A DNA stretch of 64,000 nt from the NCBI RefSeq assembly GCF_021134715.1, contig NC_060019.1, positions 1,426,001-1,490,000 of the forward strand, read 5' to 3'. Of the stretch, positions 1 through 12,043 are shown one piece after another. Numbering within the stretch: position 1 is the stretch's first letter; each line of letters starts with the position of its first letter. The notes beneath the pieces were generated by a model. The model was not told the origin of the DNA, searched no databases, and saw only the letters and a list, made by a program, of their open reading frames with translations. Source of the stretch: Daphnia pulex (taxonomy: Eukaryota > Arthropoda > Branchiopoda > Diplostraca > Daphniidae). The position numbers and the translations under genes are program-made.

Positions 1-1706
1 CTTCGAAGGGGTCTGGGGAACAACTCGCCTTCCAGTTGCAGTTAAGCGGATGCAATTAATCCACGAACTGGGCAAGAAACAAGAAGAATTTTGGCTGAGT
101 CTTAGTCACGACAATGTTGTCAAACTGTTTCACGCAGAAAACGACTCAAAATTCAGGTATTACTGTAATGCATTTAATTTTGAAGCAAGTTCTTGGCATA
201 TTTAATATCAAAAGATATTATGCGCTGGAGTTGTGCCAAGCATCGATGGATCAGATCTTTCTGAAAGACGGGGATCCCAAAAAATACGGCGGACCAAAGC
301 CTCAAGCCGAAGAAGCTCTTTACCAGTTGGCTAATGGACTGGAGTATATTCACAAAACGAAACTCATCCACTGCGACCTGAAGCCCAAAAACGTTCTACT
401 GTTGACAGGAAATTCGTCTACTGTTGTCATGAAATGGACCAGTTTGGGGTTAAGTAAACAATTCGACGAAAATGGAACTTGCCGTATCAATAAAATCAAA
501 GGCGGATTTGAGTGGCAGGCTCCCGAAATTTTACAAATGCTCGAAAACGAAGAGATTAATCAATCTGAAAATCAGGCAACATTGCTGCGGGAATACAACA
601 CATTCAAAAGCGATGTCTTTTCCGAAGGACTCGTTTTCGGATATTTTCTTTTAGAAGGACTTCATCCGTTTGGTTCAATCGGCTGGAAAATTCAAGCTAA
701 TATTAATAAATACGATGCAGTTAACCTGAATAGTAAGATAATGTACCTTTAAAAACTTTTACTTTTAACGAAATTTCTTTTTACTCTAAAGAAATCGAAC
801 CTTCACCTCTTTCTGATTTAACTTTGAAAATGTTGACCCACCAACCGGAGGATAGAATGACGTCATCGGAAGTCGTTGATAAGTTGAACATTATCAGAGT
901 AAAGAGATGACACAGAATTAATATCATTTAGTCAATAATACAATATTCTTATTGATTCTTATTCTCTTTGACAGAACCTTCGATTTAAGGAAATGGAAAA
1001 GACACTGTTTGAGTTGTGCACAAATCCAACTCCGAATTTAAAGGCAATGGAAAATTTAGTGAACCAAGGCATCAGCGTCAATTGCCGCAATCAACAAGGA
1101 TTAACTCCACTGCTGCAATTATTAGCCAACGGGGAAGCGTATCATAAAGAAAATTTTGTCGACATTATTCGCTATTTTGTAGCAAAGGATATCGACTTGA
1201 ATGTTGAAAACGCGTACGGAGAAAATGCCCTTCTCAAACTGATTGTTCAGTATCCAAAAGACGATTTGATCGAAATTGTTAAACTCTTCATCGACAACGG
1301 CATCGACATTAATTGCAAAAACAAATACGGCACTAACATCCTGCATTATTTGTGCGAGTACTATTTGCACGACAATTTAATCGACATCATTCAACTTTTG
1401 ATCGAAAAGGGTGTTGAAATCAATCGCATTCACGATTACGGATACAACGCTTTGCCCGTGTTGTGTCGCAATTACAACAAAGATAATCTGTTTGACGTGG
1501 TCAAACTTTTGATTGAAAACGGAATCGAAGTCCACTGCAACCCAAACAACGACGGTAATGCCCTCAACATCGTTTGTCGATATTATAAGAAAGACAACAT
1601 GATTGACATCATCCAACTTCTAAGCTCGAAAAAAGGAGGTGAACTTAATGGCAGCAGTTTACCAAATGGTTCACCGACAAAAGCAACTAAAAGAAGACAC
1701 GATTGA
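1..1706 (+). CDS. K1: IRE1-like pseudokinase fused to ankyrin repeats (5' partial)
   Basis: Exons <1-156, 215-732, 792-898 and 975-1706; all joins keep frame. The glycine-rich loop lies upstream of the window. Visible are the beta-3 lysine (VAVKR), an ELC hinge segment, the catalytic loop and an IRE1-like C-lobe (SDVFSEGLVFGYFL, HPFG). The catalytic loop reads HCD instead of HRD, and the metal-binding DFG is replaced by SLG, so catalysis is doubtful. The last exon continues in frame into about six ankyrin units of 37 residues (period 111 bp) and ends in a basic tail (KRRHD). There is no KEN nuclease domain. The final join depends on a donor at 899 inside GTAAAGAGATGA; without splicing the kinase part would stop at 910 and the ankyrin part would need its own start at 993. 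Paralogs K2-K6 support the fusion. Confidence 0.72.
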
Positions 1707-4585
1707 CCTACTTTTTAAAATAAATAACGCCACTTTGTTTTAACAAATAACGCCACTGTGTAACGAACCTTTTGGATTCGTTAGCAAACTTTTTCGTTAT
1801 TTGTTGAAATTAGCGGCTTATCAATATTCGTCCTCAAAGCCCTTAGCTGTCGCTTCATTGCTTTCCCACCTATTTGCTTGGAGGGAATTCCCCTTTTTCT
1901 TTGGGAATTCCCATTTTCGTACACTACGAGATGTTTTGCAAAAAACTTTATTCTCTCAGTGGAGGGGGGCGTCAATGCCATGTAGAACCCCTGCAGGGAT
2001 AATCATAAAGTTAAGTGAAAATTTCACTGTGTGAAGGTTTTTCTTTATTTCAATTGCTAGTCAGTGTTCTGCAAATGTGGAGTCTGATAGACTGCACAAT
2101 ACATTTTAATGGAAATCTGAGTCGCTTCTAGTTTTGTAAAATTCTCCCATAAGCACTTTGGAACTCACAGAGTTCAGTTAAGTCAGCCAACGACACGAAA
2201 TCAAGGTTATAACGCAACGACGAGTTTTGTTAGCGATTGACAACTATACACGATATCGCTTCAAGCTATCGTGAACTTGAATGTTAAAAACGCGTAAAGA
2301 GAAAATACCCTTCTTAAATTGAGCAAAAATTGCGAGTCGCAAGATATAAGAAGGTGTGAATATCAAATTGATGCTTCCAATGACAAGGCTAGATACAAAA
2401 TACCGCTCCAGCACCAGCACCACTCTTACACTAAGCAAAAAAAAAACGAGAAAACAAAATTGATTGCATTTTCACAGAAAATGCAAGGCACTTAGACGAG
2501 CCAGGTAAAAAAAACTAAAAAAGGGCTTTCTTATTCCTATAGGTGAAAAGACTTGCCAAGTATTGCTAATGCTAAATGCTGCAGTGCGACATGTGATAAA
2601 AGATGTGGATAAAACACACACAAAAAACATAGCCATTCGCTCTTCAAAACAGCAAGAAAAATGACAAAGAAAGCAGAACAAACCAATCGTGACCAATGCG
2701 GAGTTATATGAGTTGGCTAGAAAAAAGTAAGCTATTTATTGGTAAAAAAAAGTTCAAATTTTCAACAAGCTTTTTAATGAGAGGTAATAGTCTAATTGAA
2801 CTCGGTCACAGTAGTTTAATAAAACTACATTCTCATTTGACTGGACATAAATCAAGAAGACAAATTCCTTCGCCATATAAAAAAGGGGGGAAAGGATCAA
2901 AACTGGGTTGGTGAGAATAAAACTACTCATTTTGATTATGTCGAACTTCCAACATCCAACAGGCTAACCAAAATTATCTATAGTACTTGCGATATGCAAA
3001 ACCGGAAAAGAACAAAATGAACGAATTTCCACCCAAAACAAATAGCGAATGCAGGCACTCACGTTAGGAAGATCTGCGTTGATGTTGGTGTGTGCCAGTT
3101 TATCGGGTCTGGTTGATAAAATAAAGTAGCATGACTTGTGCGACCCGATAGATGTCCTCTCTTCTATTATGAAACAAAAAACATTGATTAATTATTGGAA
3201 TTTGACTTGTGAGTTAAAGAGTTTTACATGGATGAGAAGTAAATACTGCCTTGTGGCGGGACTTATGAACTGGTGGCTATATGTGACAAAGAATCAAGCA
3301 ACGTGACTGATGCAACAGCACTTTTGCCACGCTGCGTTTGGTCTTCTGCACAGCATTTTTGGTAAGCTGATAGTTTTCCAAGATGGTATAGTCACTACAT
3401 TGAAAGTGAGGGCATCAAAAATGCGATACAAAAATTATATGAAAAAATTAATGATCCCAATCAAATAAACTGTTTAAAATGAGCAACTGTCAGTTTTGTT
3501 CTCAAAATGGAACGAATGGCATGACAATAAAATATTGCGAAACAAAAACATGTTCATGCAAACAAGACAAAAAATCTTAGCAGCCTATTCAAGGTAGTAT
3601 TTCAGTGCTAGGCTTGGAGACGACAAAGTTTCATTGGTTTCTTTTAAAAAATCGTAACATCGTATATAGTAATGTAAGAAAAATCAGCCTTTGAGTAGAT
3701 CTATACTCCGTTTTCAAAAGTACATTTCAATAGATAAGATAATTATGACTTGAACACCGTTAATTTTTCCAAAAGTCCAATCCATTAAGCCCGCACTGGC
3801 TGGTTGTTATGTGTCAACTGCTCTAGTAGTGATAATAGATAACAGTTAAAAAAACGAAGCCTAGCGGGGGCTTAGGTAACTATACCGGAATTTAAATGGG
3901 AAGAGAGATCTGTAACGCCCTCAGCATCATATGCCAATATTATAAGAAAACCAACATGGTTAAAATCATTGCACTCCTCGCACAAAAAAGGAGCCGAATT
4001 TTAATTAATGTCAGTTAGCTTTTGTTTTTGTAAAATTTTGCTATGCGACTTTTAGGGCTATAGTGCGGACAAAGTCTCCGTTACAGCGCTTTTTTTATAT
4101 TTAGAAAACGAAGAAAAATAAATTAGACCGACTGTGGCGTTTAAACGCCACTTATCACCATCACTTGTTCAACAATTATTTTTTACAATTAAAAAGAAAA
4201 ACCCCATATCGGTGTGGAAAATTATGTAAGGTAATTATTATAATATATTTTTTTTTTATTGAATAGGGCAAAGTATCTATGGCCATATACAAGAAAATAA
4301 CAGAAACTGAATGATGAGTTGAAAAAATATGCCTGAGCTATCAAGTACATGAACCGGCTACAAAGATACCATATCTTTTTCCTTTCAAATAGACGAAGAT
4401 GATAAAAGTAGCTACAGGCACGCAACTTTTTTATCTATCTCACGACGTGTTTATCAACGTTATTGTATTAAAAAACTAGTGGGTATAGGTAGGGAATTTT
4501 TTAGTTGACATTGTTGAATTTCTCGTTCTAAAGCCCACTCCTTGGGTGAAATTCAAAGTAAACATTGTTAAGTGTTTTTAGCCAA
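1707..4585. repeat. Decayed, duplicated ankyrin-gene spacer (copy A)
   Basis: No intact gene. The block from about 2080 to 4560 is clearly similar to 16960-20600 downstream of K4, so it belongs to the large tandem duplication. Ankyrin remnants of K1 type are readable: 2268-2325 resembles K1 around 1193-1250, and 3905-4015 resembles the last K1 repeat and tail around 1555-1660. Short open frames at 2472-2914 are A-rich and match a slightly better kept stretch at 17322-17567. The 160 bp before the K2 start (about 4425-4585) are nearly the same as those before K5 (about 20450-20600) and probably hold the shared promoter and 5' UTR. Confidence 0.6.
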
Positions 4586-6095
4586 ATGGAAGAAAGTTCA
4601 CTTGTTAACAAGTTGACTATTGATCGTGCGAAGATTTTGGGAACAGGAAAATACGGCATTGTTTATGAAGGCGTTTGGGGTGAAAATCAAGTAGCCATCA
4701 AAAGAATTCCTATAGATAATGTCGCGACTAGCAATGAACGAGAAGTGAACGCGCTAAAAAAATTTGACCATGAAAACGTCATCAAATTGCTTCAAGTCGA
4801 GGAGGACAAAGACTTTAAGTATTTACCTAGTTTTGGAATTATAATTTGAAAAATATTTTCGAAAATTTCTTTTTAGATGTTTTGTCCTTGAATTGTGTAA
4901 GGCTTCTCTGGATCAACTATTTCTCAAAGAAAATGACCCGAAAAAATACAGTGGCCCAGTGCCGCCAGAAGCAGAAGTCCTACTTCAGTTGGCTAAAGGA
5001 CTCGAGCATATACACAAAAACGAATTAGTCCATCGCGACATCAAGCCAGAGAACGTCCTCATTTGGGTGAATCCACAAACTAACCAGGTTTTAATGAAAT
5101 GGGCTGATTTTGGTTTCAGTAAACAAGTCAACGAAAGGGGAACTTTCTCTATGAGTGGAGTGAAGGGAACATTACATTGGTTAGCACCGGAATTATTGGC
5201 ATTACTGGACGAATATAGTTCTAGTGAAAACGAAATTAAGAAAAGGGGAACCGTCAAGAGCGATGTATTTGCCGAAGGCCTCGTATTTGGCTACTTCCTT
5301 TCGAAAGGGGTTCATCCCTTTGGCACCTCAAGTTATCAAATTCCAACGAACGTACAAAAAAAGAGACCGACTAATCTCCCCGGTAAGTTGTAGGAAAAAG
5401 ATATATGAAAAACCAATTAGTGGTACAAGAATACTACTACAATTGTGTATACGTAAATTTCGTTTTTAAATTCATAGAAACAAAAGATATTCGTAAAATA
5501 ATAGAACAAATGTTACACAAAAAACCAGAGAATCGAATTGCATCATCTGATGTCGTTAATCTACTCATTAACAACCGGGAAATCAGGACGAAAAAGGTAA
5601 TAACAAGTTGTTTTACTATTACTTAATGTTGGCCAGACTTATTCCTTTTAAATTCCGTCCCAGATGTTCACTTTAGTTGCCAAAAAAGATCCAAGCGTGG
5701 AAGAAATAAAAATGCTGGTGCGAGAAGGTGTGGATATCAATGCAAAAGATAAAAAAGGATTGACACCACTATTACAAATGGCAGAAAACAAAAAGGGAAG
5801 TGGTAATGCGTTAGAAATAATTAATCTCCTGATCCAAAACGGAGCCAACGTCAATTCACTAGACAGCAAGGGTAAAAATGCTCTCCTTTTATTGTGCGAC
5901 AATAACCAAAATCATCAAAATGAAAATCTAAAAGAAATTATGGGTCTTCTGATGCAAAGTGGATTAAATGTGACTCCAGAAACGGTCACCTTTTTCAAGG
6001 AAAAATATTACAAAGAAAATCGCGATGAAATCTTGTTATTGCTTGATCAACAACATCCAGATGAACCTGTGACCAAACGAATGAAATTCGAATAA
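4586..6095 (+). CDS. K2: IRE1-like kinase with short ankyrin tail
   Basis: Exons 4586-4818, 4877-5382, 5478-5596 and 5664-6095, about 429 aa. The start ATG at 4586 precedes MEESSLVNK. Kinase landmarks in order: glycine-rich loop GTGKYGIVYEG, beta-3 lysine VAIKR, HRDIKPENV, ADFG, a GTLHWLAPE activation-segment end, then SDVFAEGLVFGYFL and HPFG, the pattern of IRE1 and RNase L. It therefore looks catalytically competent. Exon 3 carries the last kinase helices (NRIASSDVV). Exon 4 adds only two to three ankyrin units and a C-terminal cap (GLNVTPETVTFF to KRMKFE) shared with K3, K5 and K6. No signal peptide or membrane segment is visible, so a cytosolic location is likely. Substrate unknown. K2 is the ortholog-position partner of K5 in the duplicated block. 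Unlike K3, K5 and K6, its first ankyrin exon runs on without the extra intron. Confidence 0.85.
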
Positions 6096-6928
6096 ACTTC
6101 GGTTTCTTGTATCCTTTTGTTCTGAATTAATTGAATTGAAAGATATCTGACCGTTGCATTCGTCCTTTATTTGATGCAAAATTTTTCTTAGATGTTTAGA
6201 TTTTAATCGATTAAAAACCACTGAATGAACAAATCAACGATCAGCGATTTCCTTTCCAGCAATAATCAGGCATGGAAGAATTAAGACTTAATATTCTCGA
6301 CAACGAGGCTTGCAAAATGCAAAGTGTTGTTAAGCGATGGAATTTTACGCATGTATTACCGTTTGTTTTTAAACTTTTCGTCGTCAGGGCAACCCATCAT
6401 CGTCGTTGCTCTTCTTAGTCTCTTTTATATTTTTTTTGGTAACTTAATAAAATTTTAAAAGGCGTGGCCGTGCCAATAGCTCGCTATTAATTAAGGGAGT
6501 CGTGATCACTTGCAGTCACGATTAAGCATACGACGCTTTACCCGTGTTATGTCTTAATTACAACAAGAAAATCTGGGTGACATAGTCAAATTTTTTATTG
6601 GAAACGGAACAAAATTCCACTGCAACCCAAACATCTACGTTATAACGCATTCAACATCGTATGCCGATATTTCAAGAAAGACATTATAAGTCTTCTCAAG
6701 AGAGGGCCAGGTGTGGTCGATTTCATGCAGATAACAATCACAGAAGTTACTGCAACGCATCTCACTCTGTGTACTATCCTTATCATAATCCTTATCATAG
6801 AAAAAACCCGGTTGATAGCAAGTTTTCTCAGTCGAATGAATAAAGCATAGGCCTACTATAGACACTAGTTATATTTCTCGCATCCTTAAGTGAAGAACTA
6901 AACCCAATTGAGTGTTTTAGAAAAAAAT
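6096..6928. repeat. K2-K3 spacer with ankyrin-gene relic
   Basis: The stretch 6524-6690 resembles the K1 ankyrin exon around 1435-1590 (TACGACGCTTTACCCGTGTT, GGAAACGGAAC, CACTGCAACCCAAAC) but has frame breaks, so it is a relic of a K1-type gene. The whole spacer is repeated between K5 and K6 (23056-23881) with small differences. The last 60 bp before the K3 ATG at 6929 are nearly the same as those before K6 and probably form its 5' UTR. Confidence 0.6.
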
Positions 6929-9900
6929 ATGGCAGGTAGTTCACCTGTCAATACGTTGACCATTAATCGTGAGAAGATTTTGGGAAAAGGAAAATACGGC
7001 ATTGTTTATGAAGGTGTTTGGGGTGAAACTAAAGTAGCCGTCAAACGAATTCCTATAGATAATGCCGCGAGCAGTAAAGGAGAGTTAAATATGCAAATAG
7101 CTTTTGATCATGAAAATGTCGTCAAGTTATTCCACGTTGAGGAGGACGAAGACTTCAAGTACTAAAACAAATTGGACTAGCTTGGCGTAAAAATTTCAAG
7201 TACAGTATAAAATTTCAACTTTTTTTTTAGGTGTTTTGCCCTTGAACTGTGCAATGCATCTTTGGATCAACTATTTCTTAAAGAAAATGATCCGAAAAAA
7301 TACCGTGGCCCAATGCCGCAAAAAATGGAAGTCCTTCTCCAATTGGCTAAAGGACTCGAGTACATACACAAAATGGAATTAATCCATCGCGACATTAAGC
7401 CAGAGAACGTTCTCATTTGGGTGAATCCAAACACTAAGCAGGTTTTGATGAAATGGGCAGATTTCGGTTTCAGCAAAAGTGTGAACGAAAATGGAACTTT
7501 CACCATGAGTGGAGTGAAGGGAACATTCAATTGGTTAGCACCAGAAATATTGAAATTAATGGACGATACCAATTCTGCTGAAACCGAAGTTCAGAAAAGA
7601 GGAACCGTCAAGAGCGATGTATTTGCAGAAGGCCTCGTCTTTGGCTTCTTCCTTTCGGAAGGGGTTCATCCCTTTATTGGCACTTCAAGTTATCAAATTC
7701 CAATGAACGTACGAACGAAAAAACCAGACTACCTTCCCAGTAAATATGAAAAAACAATTAAACAAATTTACGAATATAAATGTAGTCAAACAGACATTTC
7801 TTTTTTATAGAAAGGAAAAAAATTCGTAATATAATCATAAAGATGTTAGAAAAAGCACCAGAGAACCGAATTGCATCGTCCAATGTCGTTGCACTGCTCG
7901 AAGAAGAAAAGGAGGGAAGGGTAGAAGAGGTACGGTAATAAACGCGTTGTTTTAACAACTATTTATTGACACAAATCACGACAGTCCTAGTCAAATGCTA
8001 TTAGAACTAATGTCTTGCTTTTATTAATTTTCCTCAAAACTTTCTTTTTAAAAATTCATCACAGATGTTCACTCTACTTAGAGGAAGGCCAAAGGAAACA
8101 GAAATAAAAGAACTAATACAAGAAGGCGTGGATATAAACGCGAAAGATCAAAATGGATTGACACCACTACTTCAATTGGTGACTTACAAAAAGAATAGTG
8201 ATTATATTGTAGAAAAACTTTGTCTCCTGATAAAACACGGGCGAGTCAACATCGATTCAATTGATAGCAACGGTAAAAAAATGCTCTTCTTTTAAACTGC
8301 CAAGGGTTGTTGCAATAATTTATTTTTGGATTGACAAAGGGATCGATATTAACTGCAAAAACAAACACGGAAAAAATGCTCTCACTCTGTTGAGCCACCA
8401 TTATGAAAAGGAAAATTTGATTGACATCATTCAACTTTTGATTCAAAATGGAGTCGAAGTCAATTGCAAAGACAACGACGGAGACAATGCTCTCACTTTC
8501 TTGTGCCGCTATTATAAAAACGAAAATTTAATTGACATCATTCGACTTTTGATTGAAAATGGAATCGAAGTCAATTGCAAAGGCAAGTACGGAAATAATG
8601 CTCTCATTTTCTTATGCGATAATTATAAAAACAAAAATTTAATTGACATCATTCGACTTTTGATTGAAAATGGAATCGAAGTCAATTGCAAAGACAACGA
8701 CGGAGAAAATGCTCTCACTTTCTTGTGCCGCTATTATAAAAACGAAAATTTAATTGACATCATTCGACTTTTGATTGAAAATGGAGTCGAAGTCAATTGC
8801 AAAGACAAGTACGGAATTAATGTTCTCACTTTCTTGTTCCGCTATTATCAAAACGAAAATTTAATTGAAATCATTCAACTTTTGATTCAAAATGGAGTCG
8901 AAGTCAATTGCAAAGACTACGACGGAGAAAATGCTCTCACTTTCTTGTGCCGCTATTATCAAAAGGAAAATTTAATTGACATCATTCGACTTTTGATTGA
9001 AAATGGAGTCGAAGTCAATTGCAAAGACTACGACGGAGAAAATGCTCTCGCTTTATTGTGCCGCAATTATGAAAAGGAAAATTTAATTGACATCATTCAA
9101 CTTTTGATTCAAAATGGAGTCGAAGTCAATTGCAAAGACAAGTACGGAATTAATGCTCTCACTTTCTTGTGCCGCTATTATGAAAACGAAAATTTAATTG
9201 ACATCATTCGACTTTTGATTGAAAATGGAGTCGAAGTCAATTGCAAAGACAAATACGGAAGTAATGCTCTCACTTTCTTGTGCCGCTATTATCAAAAGGA
9301 AAATTTAATTGATAATATCATTCGACTTTTGATTGGAAATGGAATCGAAGTCAATTGCAAAGGCAAGTACGGAAATAATACTCTCACTTTCTTGTGCAGA
9401 TGGTATAAAAACGAAAATTTAATTGACATCATTCAACTTTTGATTCAAAATGGAGTCAAAGTCAATTGCAAAGACTACAACGGAAAAAATGCTCTCACTT
9501 TATTGTGCGAACATTATAAAAACGAAAATTTAATTGACATCATTCGACTTTTGATTGAAAATGGAGTCGAAGTCAATTGCAAAGACTACGACGGAGAAAA
9601 TGCTCTCACTTTCTTATGCGCTAATTATAAAAACAAAATTTTAATTGACATCATTCGACTTTTGATTGAAAATAGAGTCGAAGTCAATTGCAAAGACAAA
9701 TACGGAAATAATACTCTCACTTTATTGTGCAGATGGTATAGAAACGAAAATTTAATTGACATCATTCGACTTTTGATTGAAAATAGAGTCGAAGTCAATT
9801 GCAAAGACAAATACGGAGAAAATGCTCTCACTTTCTTATGCGCTAATTATAAAAACAAAAATTTAATTGACATCATTCGACTTTTGATTGAAAATAGAGT

Positions 9901-11032
9901 CGAAGTCAATTGCAAAGACAACAACAGAGACAATTCTCTCACTTTATTGAGCAGATGGTATAAAAACGAAAATTTAATTGACATCATTCAACTTTTGATT
10001 CAAAATGGAGTCAAAGTCAACAACGGCAAAGACTACTTCGGAGAAAATGCTCTCACTTTCTTGTGCCGCTATTATCAAAAGGAAAATTTAATTGAAATCA
10101 TTCGACTTTTGATTGAAAATGGAATCGAAGTCAATTGCAAAACCAACGACGGATGGAATGCTCTCACTTTCTTGTGCCGCTATTATCAAAACGAAAATTT
10201 AATTGACATCATTCAACTTTTGATTCAAAATGGAGTCGAAGTCAATTGCAAAGGCAAGTGGGGAATTAATGCTCTCACTTTCTTGTGCCGCTATTATCAA
10301 AAGGAAAATTTAATTGACATCATTCGACTTTTGATTGAAAATGGAGTCGAAGTCAATTGCAAAGACTACGACGGAGAAAATGCCATCACTTCATTAAGTA
10401 AATTTTATCAAAAGGATAATTTAATTGACATCATTCGACTTTTGATTGAAAATGGAATCGAAGTCAATTGCAAAACCAACGACGGATGGAATGTGCTCAC
10501 TTTATTGTGCCGCTGTTATCAAAACGAAAATTTGATTGACATCATTCGACTTTTGATTGTTAATGGAATCGAAGTAAATTACAAAACCAAGTACGGAAAT
10601 AATGCGCTCTTTTTCTTATGTGCTAGTTATAAAAACCAAAATTTAATTGACATCTTTCGACTTTTCATTGAAAATGGAGTCGAAGTCAATTGCAAAACCA
10701 ACGACGGATGGAATGCGCTCACTTTCTTGTGCCGCTGTTATCAAAACGAAAATTTGATTGACATCATTCGACTTTTGATTGAAAATGGAGTCGAAGTCAA
10801 TTGCAAAAACAATTACGGAGAAAATGCTCTCACTGTGTTGTACCAAAATTACCAAAAAGAAAATTTAAAAGAAATAATGGGTCTTCTTATGCAAAGTGGA
10901 TTAAATATAACTCCAGAAACGGTCACCTTCTTCAAGGAAAATTATCACAAAGAAAACCGCGATGAAATCTTGCAATTAATTGATCAACAACATCCAGATG
11001 ACCCAGTGAGCAAACGAATGAAGTTAGAATAA
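6929..11032 (+). CDS. K3: IRE1-like kinase with a long, near-uniform ankyrin solenoid
   Basis: Exons 6929-7158, 7231-7739, 7811-7929, 8065-8272 and 8340-11032, about 1252 aa. Start MAGSSPVNTL. Kinase residues 1-286: GKGKYGIVYEG, VAVKR, HRDIKPENV, ADFG, GTFNWLAPE and an IRE1-like C-lobe, so probably active. After a short linker come about 23 ankyrin units, each 37 residues long, of form ENALTFLCRYYxNENLIDII followed by RLLIENGVEVNCKDxxG. A cap (GLNITPETVTFF, KRMKLE) ends the protein. Unit-to-unit DNA identity is very high with an exact 111-bp period; the rare exceptions are one extra residue at about 9310 and one or two at about 10020. The 67-nt intron 8273-8339 has clean GT-AG ends but lies inside what is an ankyrin repeat in K2. 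If it is not spliced, the frame is broken there. Confidence 0.82.
8273..8339 (+). other. Intron apparently derived from half an ankyrin repeat (K3)
   Basis: A 67-nt GT-AG intron with phase 1 between ...DSN and the codons for GIDINC. Its 3' part still reads like the second half of an ankyrin unit (IIYFWIDKG, compare IIRLLIENG). The corresponding place in K2 (about 5870-5900) is uninterrupted coding sequence. K5 and K6 carry a 65-nt version at 21957-22021 and 25269-25333. Removing the intron restores frame in all three genes. The alternative is a disabling frame break in all three. Confidence 0.6.
8340..10840 (+). repeat. 111-bp tandem repeat array coding for K3 ankyrin units
   Basis: About 22 head-to-tail copies of a 111-bp unit (37 codons). 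Highly constant blocks are AATTTAATTGACATCATTC, CTTTTGATTGAAAATGGA and GAAGTCAATTGCAAA. Variation is concentrated in the codons after NCK (DNDG, DKYG, DYDG, GKYG, TNDG) and after FLC (RYY, ANY, RWY), which are loop and helix-start positions in an ankyrin fold. The copies differ mostly by single bases, a sign of recent unequal exchange or gene conversion. Confidence 0.9.
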
Positions 11033-12043
11033 ACATCGCGATAAACATAGGAATAAACAAACATTGGAAAACATTGAAAAGCATAGGAATAAACATTGGA
11101 ATAAACATCGGGTTCTAGTATCTTTTTTTCTAATTGATCATAGAGAATTGGACTCTTTGCCGCTCTTTACTCATCTTTATATCGTTTGGTGATATTGTGT
11201 CCAGTTAATGAAGAACAATCGATGAAACATTTCACCCGTTTCGCGTGTTTTTATTCCAAATCATATTGTCGCTACTTTATGTGTCGTTTATATGTTTTAA
11301 TTAATAAAAATGAAGGAATCAAAAGCCTGGCAGCCTGCTGCTGCCGACGGTTGGACCTATTAGTCGCTATTAGTCTATTACTTGATTGACAGACACGGAA
11401 AGGCTTTCTACCTCCACTCTCCGCAGACTGTGCTGGCAACAACTTCCAAGAGAAAGAAAAGTGCCGGCACAACGCTCCAACGTTCTTCGGCATCTAAATG
11501 GAGCGTGCGGATCATTGGATCACTCATCTCGGTACCTCTCTGATTCTTCTTTATCTTTCATTCCTTGCGCCTCATGTTCCCTGACATATCCCTGATACCC
11601 CCATAATCGCCCCCCCCCCCCACCCTGAAGCTAAAAAGGCGTTAAGCACCGTAACATAAACTACAGCACGTCCAAAAGGGGATTCAAAAATGTGCCTTGA
11701 ATTTGGAGATAGTGAATTGTAGAAATTCTTCTTAAGAGAAGCCACCAAGCTCACAAACCAATTTCTTAACAATTTTGCATTGATATTGGGAATGGGAACC
11801 AATTTCAAATAATATTGCCCAATTCACAATTGATGGTCTGCCATCTAATGAGTATTGACAGGTTAAAAAAACTGTGCGATTGTCTGAATAGATGGCGAGA
11901 CGACCAACAAATGTCAGAAATCGGATCGATAAGTGAAAAGGGCTTCAAAACAATAAACGAACGCAATCTTTGAATATGAAGATAAAGAAACACAATCGTA
12001 TTCCCAACGCCATAGAAAGCAGAAAGAGGGACCAGTAGTTAAA
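11033..12043. pseudogene. Spacer with broken copy of the small membrane-protein gene
   Basis: Just after K3 there is a short run of imperfect AATAAACATTGG-type repeats (11033-11115), also seen after K6. The part 11325-11640 matches the intact frame at 28263-28601. Here the ATG codon is lost, in-frame stops occur near 11360-11385, and further indels follow. It is therefore a decayed copy. From 11640 to 12043 the sequence matches 28600-29004 closely and probably holds the promoter and 5' UTR of P1. Confidence 0.6.

Noticed and set aside
5383..6095. KEN endonuclease domain expected after an IRE1-like kinase
   Set aside because: The sequence after the kinase is ankyrin in all copies; no KEN-like segment was found.
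8340..10840. CRISPR-like array of regular repeats
   Set aside because: The repeats are 111 bp, coding, in one continuous frame and have no spacers; they are ankyrin units.
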